Positions 24,619-32,954 of a DNA stretch of 42,750 nucleotides are shown one piece after another. A model generated the notes under the pieces. The model made no database searches. It saw nothing but the letters and a program-made list of their open reading frames with translations, and was not told where the DNA came from. Positions within the stretch are counted from its first letter, which is position 1. Each line of letters opens with the position of its first letter. The DNA comes from an uncultured Lachnospiraceae bacterium. GTDB lineage: Bacteria > Bacillota > Clostridia > Lachnospirales > Lachnospiraceae. The position numbers and the translations under genes were made by a program. The stretch lies in NCBI GenBank assembly GCA_910585555.1, contig CAJUFU010000023.1, positions 723 to 43,472 on the forward strand, in the 5' to 3' direction.

Positions 24619-26280
24619 ATGCAGGGAAAAGAAAGACAGATTGCGTTGGCTTTTGGCGCCATTTTGTTTGCTGCCGGCTTGTTTCTTTCTGCTTTTCAGG
24701 TAAAGACATATCAATTTCCGGATATAGTGCAGTCTGTAAATGTTGAGACGACTGATTTATCAGAAAAGCGCATTCAGGCGCAAAAGGATTATGTTCCATA
24801 TGAATCGACTTCGGGCAAAACGAACTACCGCGATGAAAAATTACTTGTGGATGAAGATTTTACAAGTAATCTACCTTTGATCATTGTGGATACCAAGGGA
24901 AAAAAACCCCAGAGAGGAGTTGTGTGGGACCAAGAAAAGGAATATTTTGTTCTGACAGGAGAAGATCCCTATGCTTATGGTGAAATTTCTATCATTAACA
25001 ATCAAGAAGGACCCAATAAACCCACTGACAGTGTGAAGATGCATTCTTTATGCAAGATGAAAGTGCGTGGAAATTCCTCCGGCAGCTATGACAAAAAACA
25101 ATATTTAATAAAATTATTAAACGAAAAGGGAGAACCGGAAAAGCAGGATGTGTTTGGGATGGGAAAAGCCAGTGAATGGATTCTGAATATATCTTTTGTT
25201 GACAAATCGTTGCTGCGGAATTATCTGGCCTATACGACGGCAGGAGAGATTATGCCCTATACACCGGATGTGCAGTTTTGCGAAGTGCTTTGGAAGGATG
25301 AGAACGGCTATCGGTATGAAGGCGTCTATCTGATGATGGAGAGTATAGACGTAGGAAAGGACCGGATAGATCTACCCCAATATGCAAAGAACAGTTCTGT
25401 TACGCCGGTGCTGCTACGAAGAGACCGTTATAACGAAAATGGATTGATGTTAGATAATTATGCCACGCGACAGGGCTTGACATATGGATATTTAGATATT
25501 GAGTATCCGGATAAAGAGATTATTTCAAAGAAATCTATTCAAAATATCACAGATCGAATTGATTGTTTTGAACAGGCATTATATGCAGATACATGGAAAG
25601 AATTTATTGAGTATCGTAATTATATTGATATGCAGTCGTTTGTGGATTACTTTATCTTAAATGAATTTTTCCTAAACTATGATGCGGGATACAATTCTAC
25701 TTATGTGTATATGAACTATAGTGGGAAACTGACTATGGGACCTGTGTGGGACTTTGACCAGGCCATGGATAACGATTCCACATCTTGTGCCAAGCTGCAG
25801 TCAACGGCATTTCACTCGGCGCCCTGGTTTGACCAGATTTTGAAGGACCCGGTTTTTACCGCTGCAGTGGTGGAACGGTTTGCGGAGCTGAGAGCATCTA
25901 TTCTTTCCGATGAAGCCATAGAAGCCTTTGTTGAAAAGACAGTGGCGTATCTTGGACCGGCAATTGACAGGGACTGGGCAAGGTGGGGGTATTACTATAT
26001 AGACGGAAATTATTTTAAGGTAGAGACGTCAGATGGGAAGGACAGAAACACCCATACCCATCAGGAAGAGGTAGACAGAATTTTGGATGTTCTTTCCCGG
26101 CATGGCGCATGGATGGATGCGCACCTGGACAGCTTATATCAGTTTAAAATGATTTCTTTGGAGGATGCCCAGGCGTTATCTGTTACAGAAGAAAAGGATT
26201 ATCGTCCGGCGCTTGCAGTTGTTTTTGTAGTAGTATTTTTGGTATCTATTAAATTGGTTTTACAGCATGAAAGTGAGTAA
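24619..26280 (+). CDS. CotH-family kinase-like membrane protein
   Basis: 553 aa with a membrane helix at each end (about 8-26 and 530-548) and a large domain between them, probably outside the membrane. The CotH fold is marked by KVRGNSSGSYDKKQY near 146-160, WILNISFVDKSLLRNYLAY, YEGVYLMMESIDVG, and GPVWDFDQAMDND near 374-386, the putative metal-binding active site. Bacillus CotH phosphorylates spore coat proteins; the extracytoplasmic polysaccharide-linked members have unknown targets. The ATG follows the DUF4956 stop directly, with GAGGAG 13 nt upstream. It overlaps the region before bcsA, so it belongs to the same operon. Confidence 0.88.
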   Translation: MQGKERQIALAFGAILFAAGLFLSAFQVKTYQFPDIVQSVNVETTDLSEKRIQAQKDYVPYESTSGKTNYRDEKLLVDEDFTSNLPLIIVDTKGKKPQRGVVWDQEKEYFVLTGEDPYAYGEISIINNQEGPNKPTDSVKMHSLCKMKVRGNSSGSYDKKQYLIKLLNEKGEPEKQDVFGMGKASEWILNISFVDKSLLRNYLAYTTAGEIMPYTPDVQFCEVLWKDENGYRYEGVYLMMESIDVGKDRIDLPQYAKNSSVTPVLLRRDRYNENGLMLDNYATRQGLTYGYLDIEYPDKEIISKKSIQNITDRIDCFEQALYADTWKEFIEYRNYIDMQSFVDYFILNEFFLNYDAGYNSTYVYMNYSGKLTMGPVWDFDQAMDNDSTSCAKLQSTAFHSAPWFDQILKDPVFTAAVVERFAELRASILSDEAIEAFVEKTVAYLGPAIDRDWARWGYYYIDGNYFKVETSDGKDRNTHTHQEEVDRILDVLSRHGAWMDAHLDSLYQFKMISLEDAQALSVTEEKDYRPALAVVFVVVFLVSIKLVLQHESE

Positions 26281-26299
26281 CGGCGAAGGGAGGCACTTT

Positions 26300-28549
26300 G
26301 TGAGCAAGAAAAAAATATGGTCTTGGTTGATGGCAGTAACCTCTGTCATTTACATTTCTTGGAGATTGTTCTTTACGATTCCAACAGATTTGGGGATGGT
26401 GTCTCTCACAGCAGGAATTGCTCTGTTCCTTGCAGAGCTTATCAGTATGCTGGAAGCAGATATTCAGTTTCTGTGCATGAGCAAGGACAAAGAAATAGAA
26501 TTTCCAGTGATAAGGGAAGAAGATTTTCCACATGTTGATGTGTTGATTGCAACTCATAGCGAGGATGCCAACCTGTTGTTTAAAACGGTGAATGGCTGCA
26601 AGCATATGGATTATCCCGATCAATCAAAAGTACATATTTATCTGTGCGATGATAATGACCGCCCCGAAATCGCAAAATTAGCGCAGGATATGAGAGTGGG
26701 ATATTTTGGTTTATCGGATAATAAACTGGCAAAAGCAGGCAATCTGAATCATGCCATATCAAAGACAGATTCTCCGTTAATTGTGACCTTTGATGCGGAT
26801 ATGATTCCAAGAAGCTGCTTTCTATTGGAAACAGTGCCATATTTCTTCCTGCCGGTCATGATTCTGGAGAATGGCATATGGAGAAAAAGAACCGAGGAGG
26901 AAATAGACCCGGATTATAAGATTGGCTTTATTCAGACACCCCAGAGTTTTTACAATCCGGATTTGTTCCAGTTTAATTTCTTTGCGGAAACCAATATTCC
27001 CAATGAACAGGATTACTTTTTTAAGGAAGTCAATGTAGGAAGAAACAGCAGTAATTCCGCAATTTACGCCGGTTCAAATACGGTGATTTCCCGCAGGGCA
27101 TTAGAAGAAATCGGAGGACTTCGTACCAAAACAATTACGGAGGATTTTGCCACCGGGATAGATATTCAGGCCAGGGGTTATACGTGTCTTGCCATAGATA
27201 AGGTTTTGGCTTCAGGGCTTGCTCCCGATGATTTCCCCAATTTACTGAAACAAAGGCAGCGCTGGGGACGAGGATGTGTGCAGACAATCCGCAGTTTTAA
27301 ATTTATATTCTGCAAGCTGCCCCTTTTGTCAAAACTAAGTTATTTTTCCTGCCTGCTTTATTGGTGGACTTTTCTTCGCAGAATTGTCTATATATTGTCG
27401 CCAATTCTGTTTGCCGTATTCGGTGTAATCGTTGTAAAAACGGATATATGGGGGATTTTACTGATCTGGCTGCCATCCTATTTGATTTACAACTATTCCA
27501 TTAAACTTTTGTCCGGGAAAAGAAGAGACCAGAAGTGGAGCAATATTGTAGATACCATTCTGGGTCCCTATATGCTTCTGCCCATTCTGGCGGAAACCTT
27601 TGGGATTAGGATGAAGAAATTCTCTGTGACAAGCAAAGAGAAAACGGCATCTCGAAGCGCGAAACTCATTTATGCCATTCCCCATATAATTTTGCTGTCA
27701 GCAACTTTGATCGGAATTTATTTCAGCATCCGGCAAATGATCGTGTATCATAATCTGCTGGGGATGGTGATTTTGTTCTGGCAGTTTATGAACGCTTATT
27801 TTTTGACAATGGCAGTCTTTTTCCTGTTGGGCCGTGTCAACTATCGAAGCGCAGAACGATTTTATGCTGCGATTCCTATCAGCTTTTATGTGGGGAACCG
27901 TGAAGTGGTCTGCAAAACCAGTGATATTTCGGAATTTGGCCTATCATTCAAGACAGATTTCCCGGAATTTATCAATGGGACCAAGACGTTCATACTCCAG
28001 GATGGCAAATGGAAGGCGACAGTTAAAGGCGAGGTGGTTCATGTGACCCAATTGGGAGATCAGTGGAAGTACAGCCTGAAATTACATCCTTTGTCATTTG
28101 AAGAGAAACAGAATTACGATCAAATTGTATACGACCGATTTCCCTCATTGGCCACGGAGATCAAGACCAATGCGTGGAAAGATTTGCAGGTGTTCTTCAA
28201 GAAAAAGACATCCAGCTTTCTGGGTTCCAAAAGAAAACTTCCCAGAATGTTGTTAAACTGTACTCTGGAAACAGAAGACGGAGGACAGGTCAGCGTTGAA
28301 GACTATAATTATCAATACATGACAATCGATAAAATTTCTGAGGAGGAGGTTAACGGGCTTTATAATGTAAAATTAGGCGAGATGACATTGCGGCTGAAAA
28401 AGGGTATAATCAATGATATACCAAGAGATAATTTATATGAGATTGAAAACTGGGAAAATGTATCTGTTTCCGCACAGCTTTATCAAGAACTGAGAAAACT
28501 ATTGATGGGAGAGGAAGTAGTTGAAAGAAAATTATCAGCAGCATCGTAA
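26300..28549 (+). CDS. bcsA: Cellulose synthase catalytic subunit with C-terminal PilZ domain
   Basis: Membrane GT2 enzyme that makes beta-1,4-glucan from UDP-glucose. 749 aa: two N-terminal helices (about 7-55), then a GT domain with LCDDND near 116-121, TFDAD near 163-167, TITED near 278-282 and QRQRW at 318-322, all the BcsA signatures. Further membrane helices span about 345-510. The PilZ domain has RSAER at 516-520 (RxxxR) and DISEFG at 542-547 (DxSxxG), so c-di-GMP binding is expected. Start: GTG 26300 has AAGGGAGG 6 nt upstream; the in-frame ATG at 26267 lies inside the CotH gene without a site. No BcsB is present, as expected for a one-membrane cell. Confidence 0.93.
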   Translation: MSKKKIWSWLMAVTSVIYISWRLFFTIPTDLGMVSLTAGIALFLAELISMLEADIQFLCMSKDKEIEFPVIREEDFPHVDVLIATHSEDANLLFKTVNGCKHMDYPDQSKVHIYLCDDNDRPEIAKLAQDMRVGYFGLSDNKLAKAGNLNHAISKTDSPLIVTFDADMIPRSCFLLETVPYFFLPVMILENGIWRKRTEEEIDPDYKIGFIQTPQSFYNPDLFQFNFFAETNIPNEQDYFFKEVNVGRNSSNSAIYAGSNTVISRRALEEIGGLRTKTITEDFATGIDIQARGYTCLAIDKVLASGLAPDDFPNLLKQRQRWGRGCVQTIRSFKFIFCKLPLLSKLSYFSCLLYWWTFLRRIVYILSPILFAVFGVIVVKTDIWGILLIWLPSYLIYNYSIKLLSGKRRDQKWSNIVDTILGPYMLLPILAETFGIRMKKFSVTSKEKTASRSAKLIYAIPHIILLSATLIGIYFSIRQMIVYHNLLGMVILFWQFMNAYFLTMAVFFLLGRVNYRSAERFYAAIPISFYVGNREVVCKTSDISEFGLSFKTDFPEFINGTKTFILQDGKWKATVKGEVVHVTQLGDQWKYSLKLHPLSFEEKQNYDQIVYDRFPSLATEIKTNAWKDLQVFFKKKTSSFLGSKRKLPRMLLNCTLETEDGGQVSVEDYNYQYMTIDKISEEEVNGLYNVKLGEMTLRLKKGIINDIPRDNLYEIENWENVSVSAQLYQELRKLLMGEEVVERKLSAAS

Positions 28550-29708
28550 CCGTAAATATATTCTTTTTCACAAAACAACAACGGCCATACTTGCCGTTGC
28601 TGTTTTGCTGTTAACACTAAAACTGTATAACGTGAACGGAGCCAACGTGTATTTATCGGAGGAAATGCACAGACTGCAAGGGCAAAACGATGAGATACAG
28701 GAACGAAATCAGGAAATACAGGAACAGAATCGGGAAATGCAGGAGCAGAATCAAGAAATGCTGGAGCAAACGCATAAGATGCAGGAGGAAATAGACGCCT
28801 TGTCCACAGAAACGGCGTTTAGCCGCCTTACGGTGAAGGGGACGCTTTTGTATGACGAGCTAAATAACCCTGTAGTGCTGCGTGGGATGAGCAGCCACGG
28901 TATTGCATGGTATCCGGAGTACACCAATTATCAGGCGCTTAGAACTTTAAAGGATTACGGGGCCAATGTATTCCGCATTGCCATGTATGTAGACCAAAAC
29001 GACGGGTATCTGGAAGAACCGGAGTTAAATAAAAAGCTGATGTACACGGCCATTGAAAATTCTCAGGCGGCCGGTTTGTATACGATTGTGGACTGGCATG
29101 TGCTCAGAGACGAAAACCCAAACAAGAATATAGAGCAGGCGCTTTTAGTTTTTGAAGAAATCGCAAAGCGGTATGGAGACGCGCCGGGCATTTTATATGA
29201 GATCTGTAATGAACCCAATGGGGATACCGATTATGCAGAGATTAAAAAGTATGCCGATCAGGTCATACCGGTCATCCGAAAATATGCGCCCCATGCGGTT
29301 ATTTTGGTGGGAACGCCTAAATTCTGTACTTCGCTGACAGGAGCCATAGAGGACCCAATAGAGTATCCCAACATTATGTACACCTATCATTATTATGCCG
29401 GGATTTCCGACTGCCAATTTGCCATGGAGGAAATCTCCAGAGGTCTGGAACAGGGACTGCCGGTGTTCATCAGTGAATGGGGGCTGGATGGATACGAAGT
29501 GACAGAAGAACATAGGGAGGAAACAAAAAGCTTTTTGGATTTTCTGGAACAAAAACAGATTAGCTGGGTGAACTGGTCTTTCAGTAATAAGGACGAAGGA
29601 TATTCCATGATTGCTCCTGATAGCGACAAGCTCTACGGGTGGACGCAGGAGGAGCTGACGGATACAGGGCGCTTCGTACTTTCTTATCTGTCAAGGGCAG
29701 ACAGGTGA
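28521..29708 (+). CDS. Membrane-anchored coiled-coil GH5 endoglucanase
   Basis: 395 aa. A signal anchor (about 18-36) is followed by a polar coiled coil at 52-90 built of 7-residue units of the type EIQEQNR / EMQEQNQ. The GH5 domain spans about 103-390: RGMSSHG near 121, RIAMYV, DWHVL at 191-195, acid/base E231 in CNEP, HYY at 290-292 and nucleophile E319 in SEWG. It starts at TTG 28521 with GGAGAGG 6 nt upstream, and overlaps bcsA by 29 nt. An endoglucanase beside a cellulose synthase normally trims or releases the nascent chain. The coiled coil may hold it at a distance in the wall or oligomerise it. Confidence 0.92.
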   Translation: MKENYQQHRNRKYILFHKTTTAILAVAVLLLTLKLYNVNGANVYLSEEMHRLQGQNDEIQERNQEIQEQNREMQEQNQEMLEQTHKMQEEIDALSTETAFSRLTVKGTLLYDELNNPVVLRGMSSHGIAWYPEYTNYQALRTLKDYGANVFRIAMYVDQNDGYLEEPELNKKLMYTAIENSQAAGLYTIVDWHVLRDENPNKNIEQALLVFEEIAKRYGDAPGILYEICNEPNGDTDYAEIKKYADQVIPVIRKYAPHAVILVGTPKFCTSLTGAIEDPIEYPNIMYTYHYYAGISDCQFAMEEISRGLEQGLPVFISEWGLDGYEVTEEHREETKSFLDFLEQKQISWVNWSFSNKDEGYSMIAPDSDKLYGWTQEELTDTGRFVLSYLSRADR

Positions 29709-29807
29709 AGTGATACGGTCAATCTCCAAGATGTGCTTGCCAAGGCTGACAGAGTGTGAGAAAATTTAACTTAGTAAAGTCTTATTGTGACAAAGGAGGA
29801 ACGGAAT

Positions 29808-30488
29808 ATGCGGTATCAGATTATTGGCAGCACCATGCCGGCAGTGGAGGTTGTCTTTGATGCACCGGGGGAATCTATGTACACCCAATCAGGCGGGATG
29901 GCCTGGATGTCGGAGGGGATTACCATGGATTCCAATATGAAAGGCGGTCTTGGCAAGAGCATTGGCAGGATGTTTTCGGGGGAGTCGTTATTTATGGCCA
30001 CTTACAGGGCAGAGCGCGCGGGAACCATGGTAGCCTTTGCCTCTACCGTTGCCGGAGAGGTGCTTCCTGTTGACGTGGGCCAAAACGGCGGGCTGATCTG
30101 TCAAAAGGGAGCGTTTTTATGCGCCCAGGAGACGGTGAATCTAAACGTCACTTTCACGAAAAAACTTTCCGCCGGATTCTTTGGCGGCGAGGGATTTATC
30201 TTACAGGATATCAGCGGAACTGGCATGGTATTTTTGGAAATTGACGGTAATAGAGTAGTAAAGAATCTTGCGCCGGGTGAAGTGCTTAAGGTTGACACGG
30301 GAAATGTGGTGGCTTTTGAGAGAAGTGTGCGTTATGAGATAGAGACGGTGAAAGGATTGAAGAACATCTTTTTGGGCGGTGAGGGATTGTTTTTGACCAA
30401 GCTGACAGGCCCTGGCGCCGTGATCTTGCAGACACAGAATTTCAATGAATTTGCAGGCAGGATTGTGGGGATGATGCCTTCCAGATAA
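29808..30488 (+). CDS. AIM24 / TIGR00266 family protein
   Basis: 226-aa soluble all-beta protein (YQIIGSTMPAVEV at the start; the glycine-rich GMAWMSEGITMDSNMKGGLG segment; FFGGEGFILQDISG; GEVLKVDTGNVVAFE). This family has a double-beta trefoil-like fold; its biochemical role in bacteria is unknown. AAAGGAGG lies 8 nt upstream of ATG 29808, which rules out the in-frame ATG at 29787. It is 99 nt beyond the GH5 gene and could be transcribed separately. Confidence 0.85.
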   Translation: MRYQIIGSTMPAVEVVFDAPGESMYTQSGGMAWMSEGITMDSNMKGGLGKSIGRMFSGESLFMATYRAERAGTMVAFASTVAGEVLPVDVGQNGGLICQKGAFLCAQETVNLNVTFTKKLSAGFFGGEGFILQDISGTGMVFLEIDGNRVVKNLAPGEVLKVDTGNVVAFERSVRYEIETVKGLKNIFLGGEGLFLTKLTGPGAVILQTQNFNEFAGRIVGMMPSR

Positions 30489-30537
30489 ACGCAAGGCTTT
30501 GCCGATCACAAGAGAAAGAGTAGGAGGAGTACATATC

Positions 30538-31167
30538 ATGGCTGAGGTTTTTATTATGCAGCACCCCTTGATACAACATAAAATCGGTTATATCAGACGC
30601 GTTGAGACAGGAACAAAGGATTTTCGGCAGACGATCAAGGAAATCTCCATGCTCATCTGCTATGAAGCGACGAGAAATCTGCCCCTTGGCGACGTGGAGA
30701 TCAAAACGCCTATCTGTGATACCACGGTCAAAGAGCTGTGCGGCAAGAAGATGGCGGTTGTGCCGATTCTGCGGGCAGGACTTGGTATGGTGGACGGCAT
30801 TTTAGAATTGATACCCACTGCCAAAATCGGGCATATCGGACTGTATCGCGATCCGGAGACGTTAGAACCGGTAGAGTATTACTGTAAGCTTCCGGCAGAC
30901 TGTGCGGAACGGGAGATTTTTGTGACGGACCCCATGCTGGCCACCGGCGGTTCGTCCGTGGCGGCGATTCGTATGTTAAAAGAAAGAGGCTGCAAAAAAA
31001 TTCATTTTATGTGTATTATTGCGGCACCGGAAGGCGTTGCCAGAATGAAGGAGGCGCATCCTGACGTGGATATCTACATAGGGGCATTGGATGAGAAGCT
31101 CAACGACCATGGCTATATCGTGCCCGGATTGGGAGATGCCGGGGACAGGATTTTTGGCACAAAATAG
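30538..31167 (+). CDS. upp: Uracil phosphoribosyltransferase
   Basis: Salvages uracil to UMP using PRPP. 209 aa, the family length, with MQHPLIQHKIGYIRR near 7-20, VPILRAGLGMVDG near 72-84, the PRPP loop VTDPMLATGGSS near 128-139 and the C-terminal GDAGDRIFGTK that contacts uracil. AGGAGG lies 10 nt upstream of ATG 30538; an upstream in-frame ATG at 30499 is not supported. It stands alone between the AIM24 gene and the signalling cluster. Confidence 0.97.
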   Translation: MAEVFIMQHPLIQHKIGYIRRVETGTKDFRQTIKEISMLICYEATRNLPLGDVEIKTPICDTTVKELCGKKMAVVPILRAGLGMVDGILELIPTAKIGHIGLYRDPETLEPVEYYCKLPADCAEREIFVTDPMLATGGSSVAAIRMLKERGCKKIHFMCIIAAPEGVARMKEAHPDVDIYIGALDEKLNDHGYIVPGLGDAGDRIFGTK

Positions 31168-31214
31168 CAGTACAAAAGATGTGCAAAGCTCCTGTGAGCG
31201 CAAGAAAACCGTCA

Positions 31215-31243
31215 TTGACAGGTTTACGAAAGAATAGTATAAT
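31215..31243 (+). promoter_or_regulatory. Consensus sigma-A promoter of the signalling cluster
   Basis: Perfect TTGACA (31215-31220), 17-nt spacer, perfect TATAAT (31238-31243). The leader of about 95 nt contains the hairpin TTGTC/GACAA (31254-31269) and a 14-codon mini-ORF. Confidence 0.9.
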
Positions 31244-31298
31244 TTATAAGAAATTGTCGAGGCAGACAAAGGTACGGCAAATCGGGAAAAGGAGGGAA

Positions 31299-31343
31299 AT
31301 GATTCCTCATCTTCTAGTAGGAAGACGGAATCAAACGAGGTAG
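31299..31343 (+). CDS. Leader mini-ORF (14 codons) directly before the HD-GYP regulator gene
   Basis: ATG 31299 is preceded by AAAAGGAGGG at the right distance and reads MIPHLLVGRRNQTR, then TAG at 31341-31343. The next base is the A of the regulator's ATG (31344). The two frames are the same, separated only by this stop. The main gene has only GAGG 3 nt from its ATG, so reinitiation after the leader may drive its translation. Whether the peptide itself matters is unknown. Confidence 0.45.
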   Translation: MIPHLLVGRRNQTR

Positions 31344-32432
31344 ATGAACGAAGAAAAACAACAGTTGTTGATCGTGGATGATGAAGAGATAAACAGAACA
31401 ATACTCAGTATGATGTTCGATGCCGATTATGACATAATAGAAGCGCCCAACGGCGAGGAGGCAATTAAGGCGATTGAGAACAGCAAGGATTTGGCACTGA
31501 TTCTGCTTGACGTTATCATGCCGGTCATGAACGGTTTTGGCGTGCTTGATTACATGAGAGAGCATGAACTGTTAGAGAAGATACCGGTTATTCTGATTAC
31601 CAGTCAGACGCCCCAGGAAAGCGAAGAGAAAGCTTATGAGTACGGCATTGCCGATGTGATGCACAAGCCTTTTGAGCCCAGCATCGTCAAGAGACGTGCC
31701 AATAATATCATCGCCCTCTACCAGAGTCAGCGCAATATGGAGATTAAGCTCAAGGAGCAGGAAATCACCATCCGCGAGCAGGAGAAGACGCTGCGTGAGA
31801 ACAACGAGTTTTTGATTGACGCTCTCGGTTCTGTAGTAGAGTTCAGAAGTGTAGAGACAGGCGATCATGTAAAGCGTATAAAATATCTGACCAGGATTTT
31901 GTTAAAATATCTTGCAAAGTACTTCCCCAAGTACAACCTGACGCAGCTGCAGATCGATCAGATTGCCAGGGCATCTGCGCTGCATGATATCGGTAAGATC
32001 GGCATACCGGATTCCATCCTGCTTAAGCCGGGTAAGCTGACAACGGAAGAGTTTGAGATCATGAAGACACACACCACCATCGGCTGTGAGATCTTAGAGT
32101 CTTTCCGGACATCATATACGGATGATTTCTATCAGTACTGTTACGACATCTGTCGTTATCATCATGAGAGAGCTGACGGGAAAGGATATCCGGATCACCT
32201 GGTTGGGGATGCGATACCGATCAGCGCCCAGATTGTTTCCATCGCCGATGTGTATGAGGCGTTGGTGAGCGAGAGGGTATATAAGAGTGCGTATAGCAAT
32301 GCGGAAGCATATAAAATGATTTTGAACGGGGAATGTGGACAGTTTTCGGATGATGTCATCGAGTGTTTTAAGCTTGCAAAAGAGGACTTCTTTAACATCG
32401 TGGAAGTCATAAATATGTTTAATTTTACGTGA
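31344..32432 (+). CDS. Response regulator with HD-GYP domain (c-di-GMP phosphodiesterase)
   Basis: 362 aa, no membrane helix. Receiver domain at 1-122 with phospho-acceptor D56 in LLDVIMP; a helical coiled linker (about 130-160; EQEITIREQEKTLREN); HD-GYP domain at about 160-350. Metal and signature residues are canonical: H214-D215 in HDIGKIGIPD and HHERADGKGYP at 273-283. Such proteins break down c-di-GMP under control of receiver phosphorylation. It is the first gene after a consensus promoter and precedes Hpt, kinase and chemotaxis genes, so its phosphate may come from the nearby soluble kinase or from CheA. Substrate choice between c-di-GMP and related dinucleotides is not proven. Confidence 0.92.
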   Translation: MNEEKQQLLIVDDEEINRTILSMMFDADYDIIEAPNGEEAIKAIENSKDLALILLDVIMPVMNGFGVLDYMREHELLEKIPVILITSQTPQESEEKAYEYGIADVMHKPFEPSIVKRRANNIIALYQSQRNMEIKLKEQEITIREQEKTLRENNEFLIDALGSVVEFRSVETGDHVKRIKYLTRILLKYLAKYFPKYNLTQLQIDQIARASALHDIGKIGIPDSILLKPGKLTTEEFEIMKTHTTIGCEILESFRTSYTDDFYQYCYDICRYHHERADGKGYPDHLVGDAIPISAQIVSIADVYEALVSERVYKSAYSNAEAYKMILNGECGQFSDDVIECFKLAKEDFFNIVEVINMFNFT

Positions 32433-32448
32433 CGTGAGTCAGATGATG

Positions 32449-32490
32449 AAGACTGTAAAACAGAAGGGTTTTGTTTTGCAGTCTTTTTCT
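32449..32490 (+). terminator. Internal terminator/attenuator between the HD-GYP and Hpt genes
   Basis: A 13-bp stem, AAGACTGTAAAAC (32449-32461) with GTTTTGCAGTCTT (32473-32485), has one G-T pair and an 11-nt loop, and runs on into TTTCT. It is 16 nt after the HD-GYP stop and just before the Hpt ribosome binding site. Confidence 0.8.
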
Positions 32491-32505
32491 AAAAGGAGGG
32501 TAAAA

Positions 32506-32883
32506 ATGGAAGACAAATTTAAACAGCAGTTGGTAGAGAGCGGTGCGGATGTGGAGACTACGCTTAAGCGGTTTATGGGAAATGAGGCGATATACCAGAA
32601 GTTTTTGGGAAAATTTCCCAATGACTCTAACTATCTCAATTTAGGCAAGAACCTGGAGGAAGGTTCTTTCGTGGCAGCCTATGAGTGCGCCCACGCTTTA
32701 AAAGGCGTGGTAGGAAATCTGGGCCTGACACCTATTTTTGAGCGAGTGTCCGATCTTGTGGAGGAACTTCGCAATAAAGCGCCTGAGGAAGTGAACGTGG
32801 AACGGGCGAACGAAGAATGGCAGGAGATCAAAAAGGTGTACGAACAGTTTATCGCGATCATCAAAGAGAACATGCCTGCATGA
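32506..32883 (+). CDS. Hpt-domain phosphotransfer protein
   Basis: 125-aa all-helical protein with the Hpt motif AHALKGVVGNLG, phospho-acceptor H63. It can pass phosphate between histidine kinase and receiver proteins. AAAAGGAGGG lies 6 nt upstream of ATG 32506; the longer in-frame start at 32434 lies in the terminator. No other domain is fused. It is separated from the preceding gene by a terminator and from the following kinase by that gene's own promoter, so its level may be set by read-through. Confidence 0.87.
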   Translation: MEDKFKQQLVESGADVETTLKRFMGNEAIYQKFLGKFPNDSNYLNLGKNLEEGSFVAAYECAHALKGVVGNLGLTPIFERVSDLVEELRNKAPEEVNVERANEEWQEIKKVYEQFIAIIKENMPA

Positions 32884-32896
32884 CTGTCGTAAATGC

Positions 32897-32925
32897 TTGA
32901 AAAAACAAGAATGAAGTACTAGAAT
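32897..32925 (+). promoter_or_regulatory. Sigma-A promoter of the PAS histidine kinase gene
   Basis: TTGAAA (32897-32902), 17-nt spacer, TAGAAT (32920-32925), about 30 nt before the kinase start. Confidence 0.6.
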
Positions 32926-32954
32926 GATATCAAAGTGGTTTTGGGGTGGAGAGA

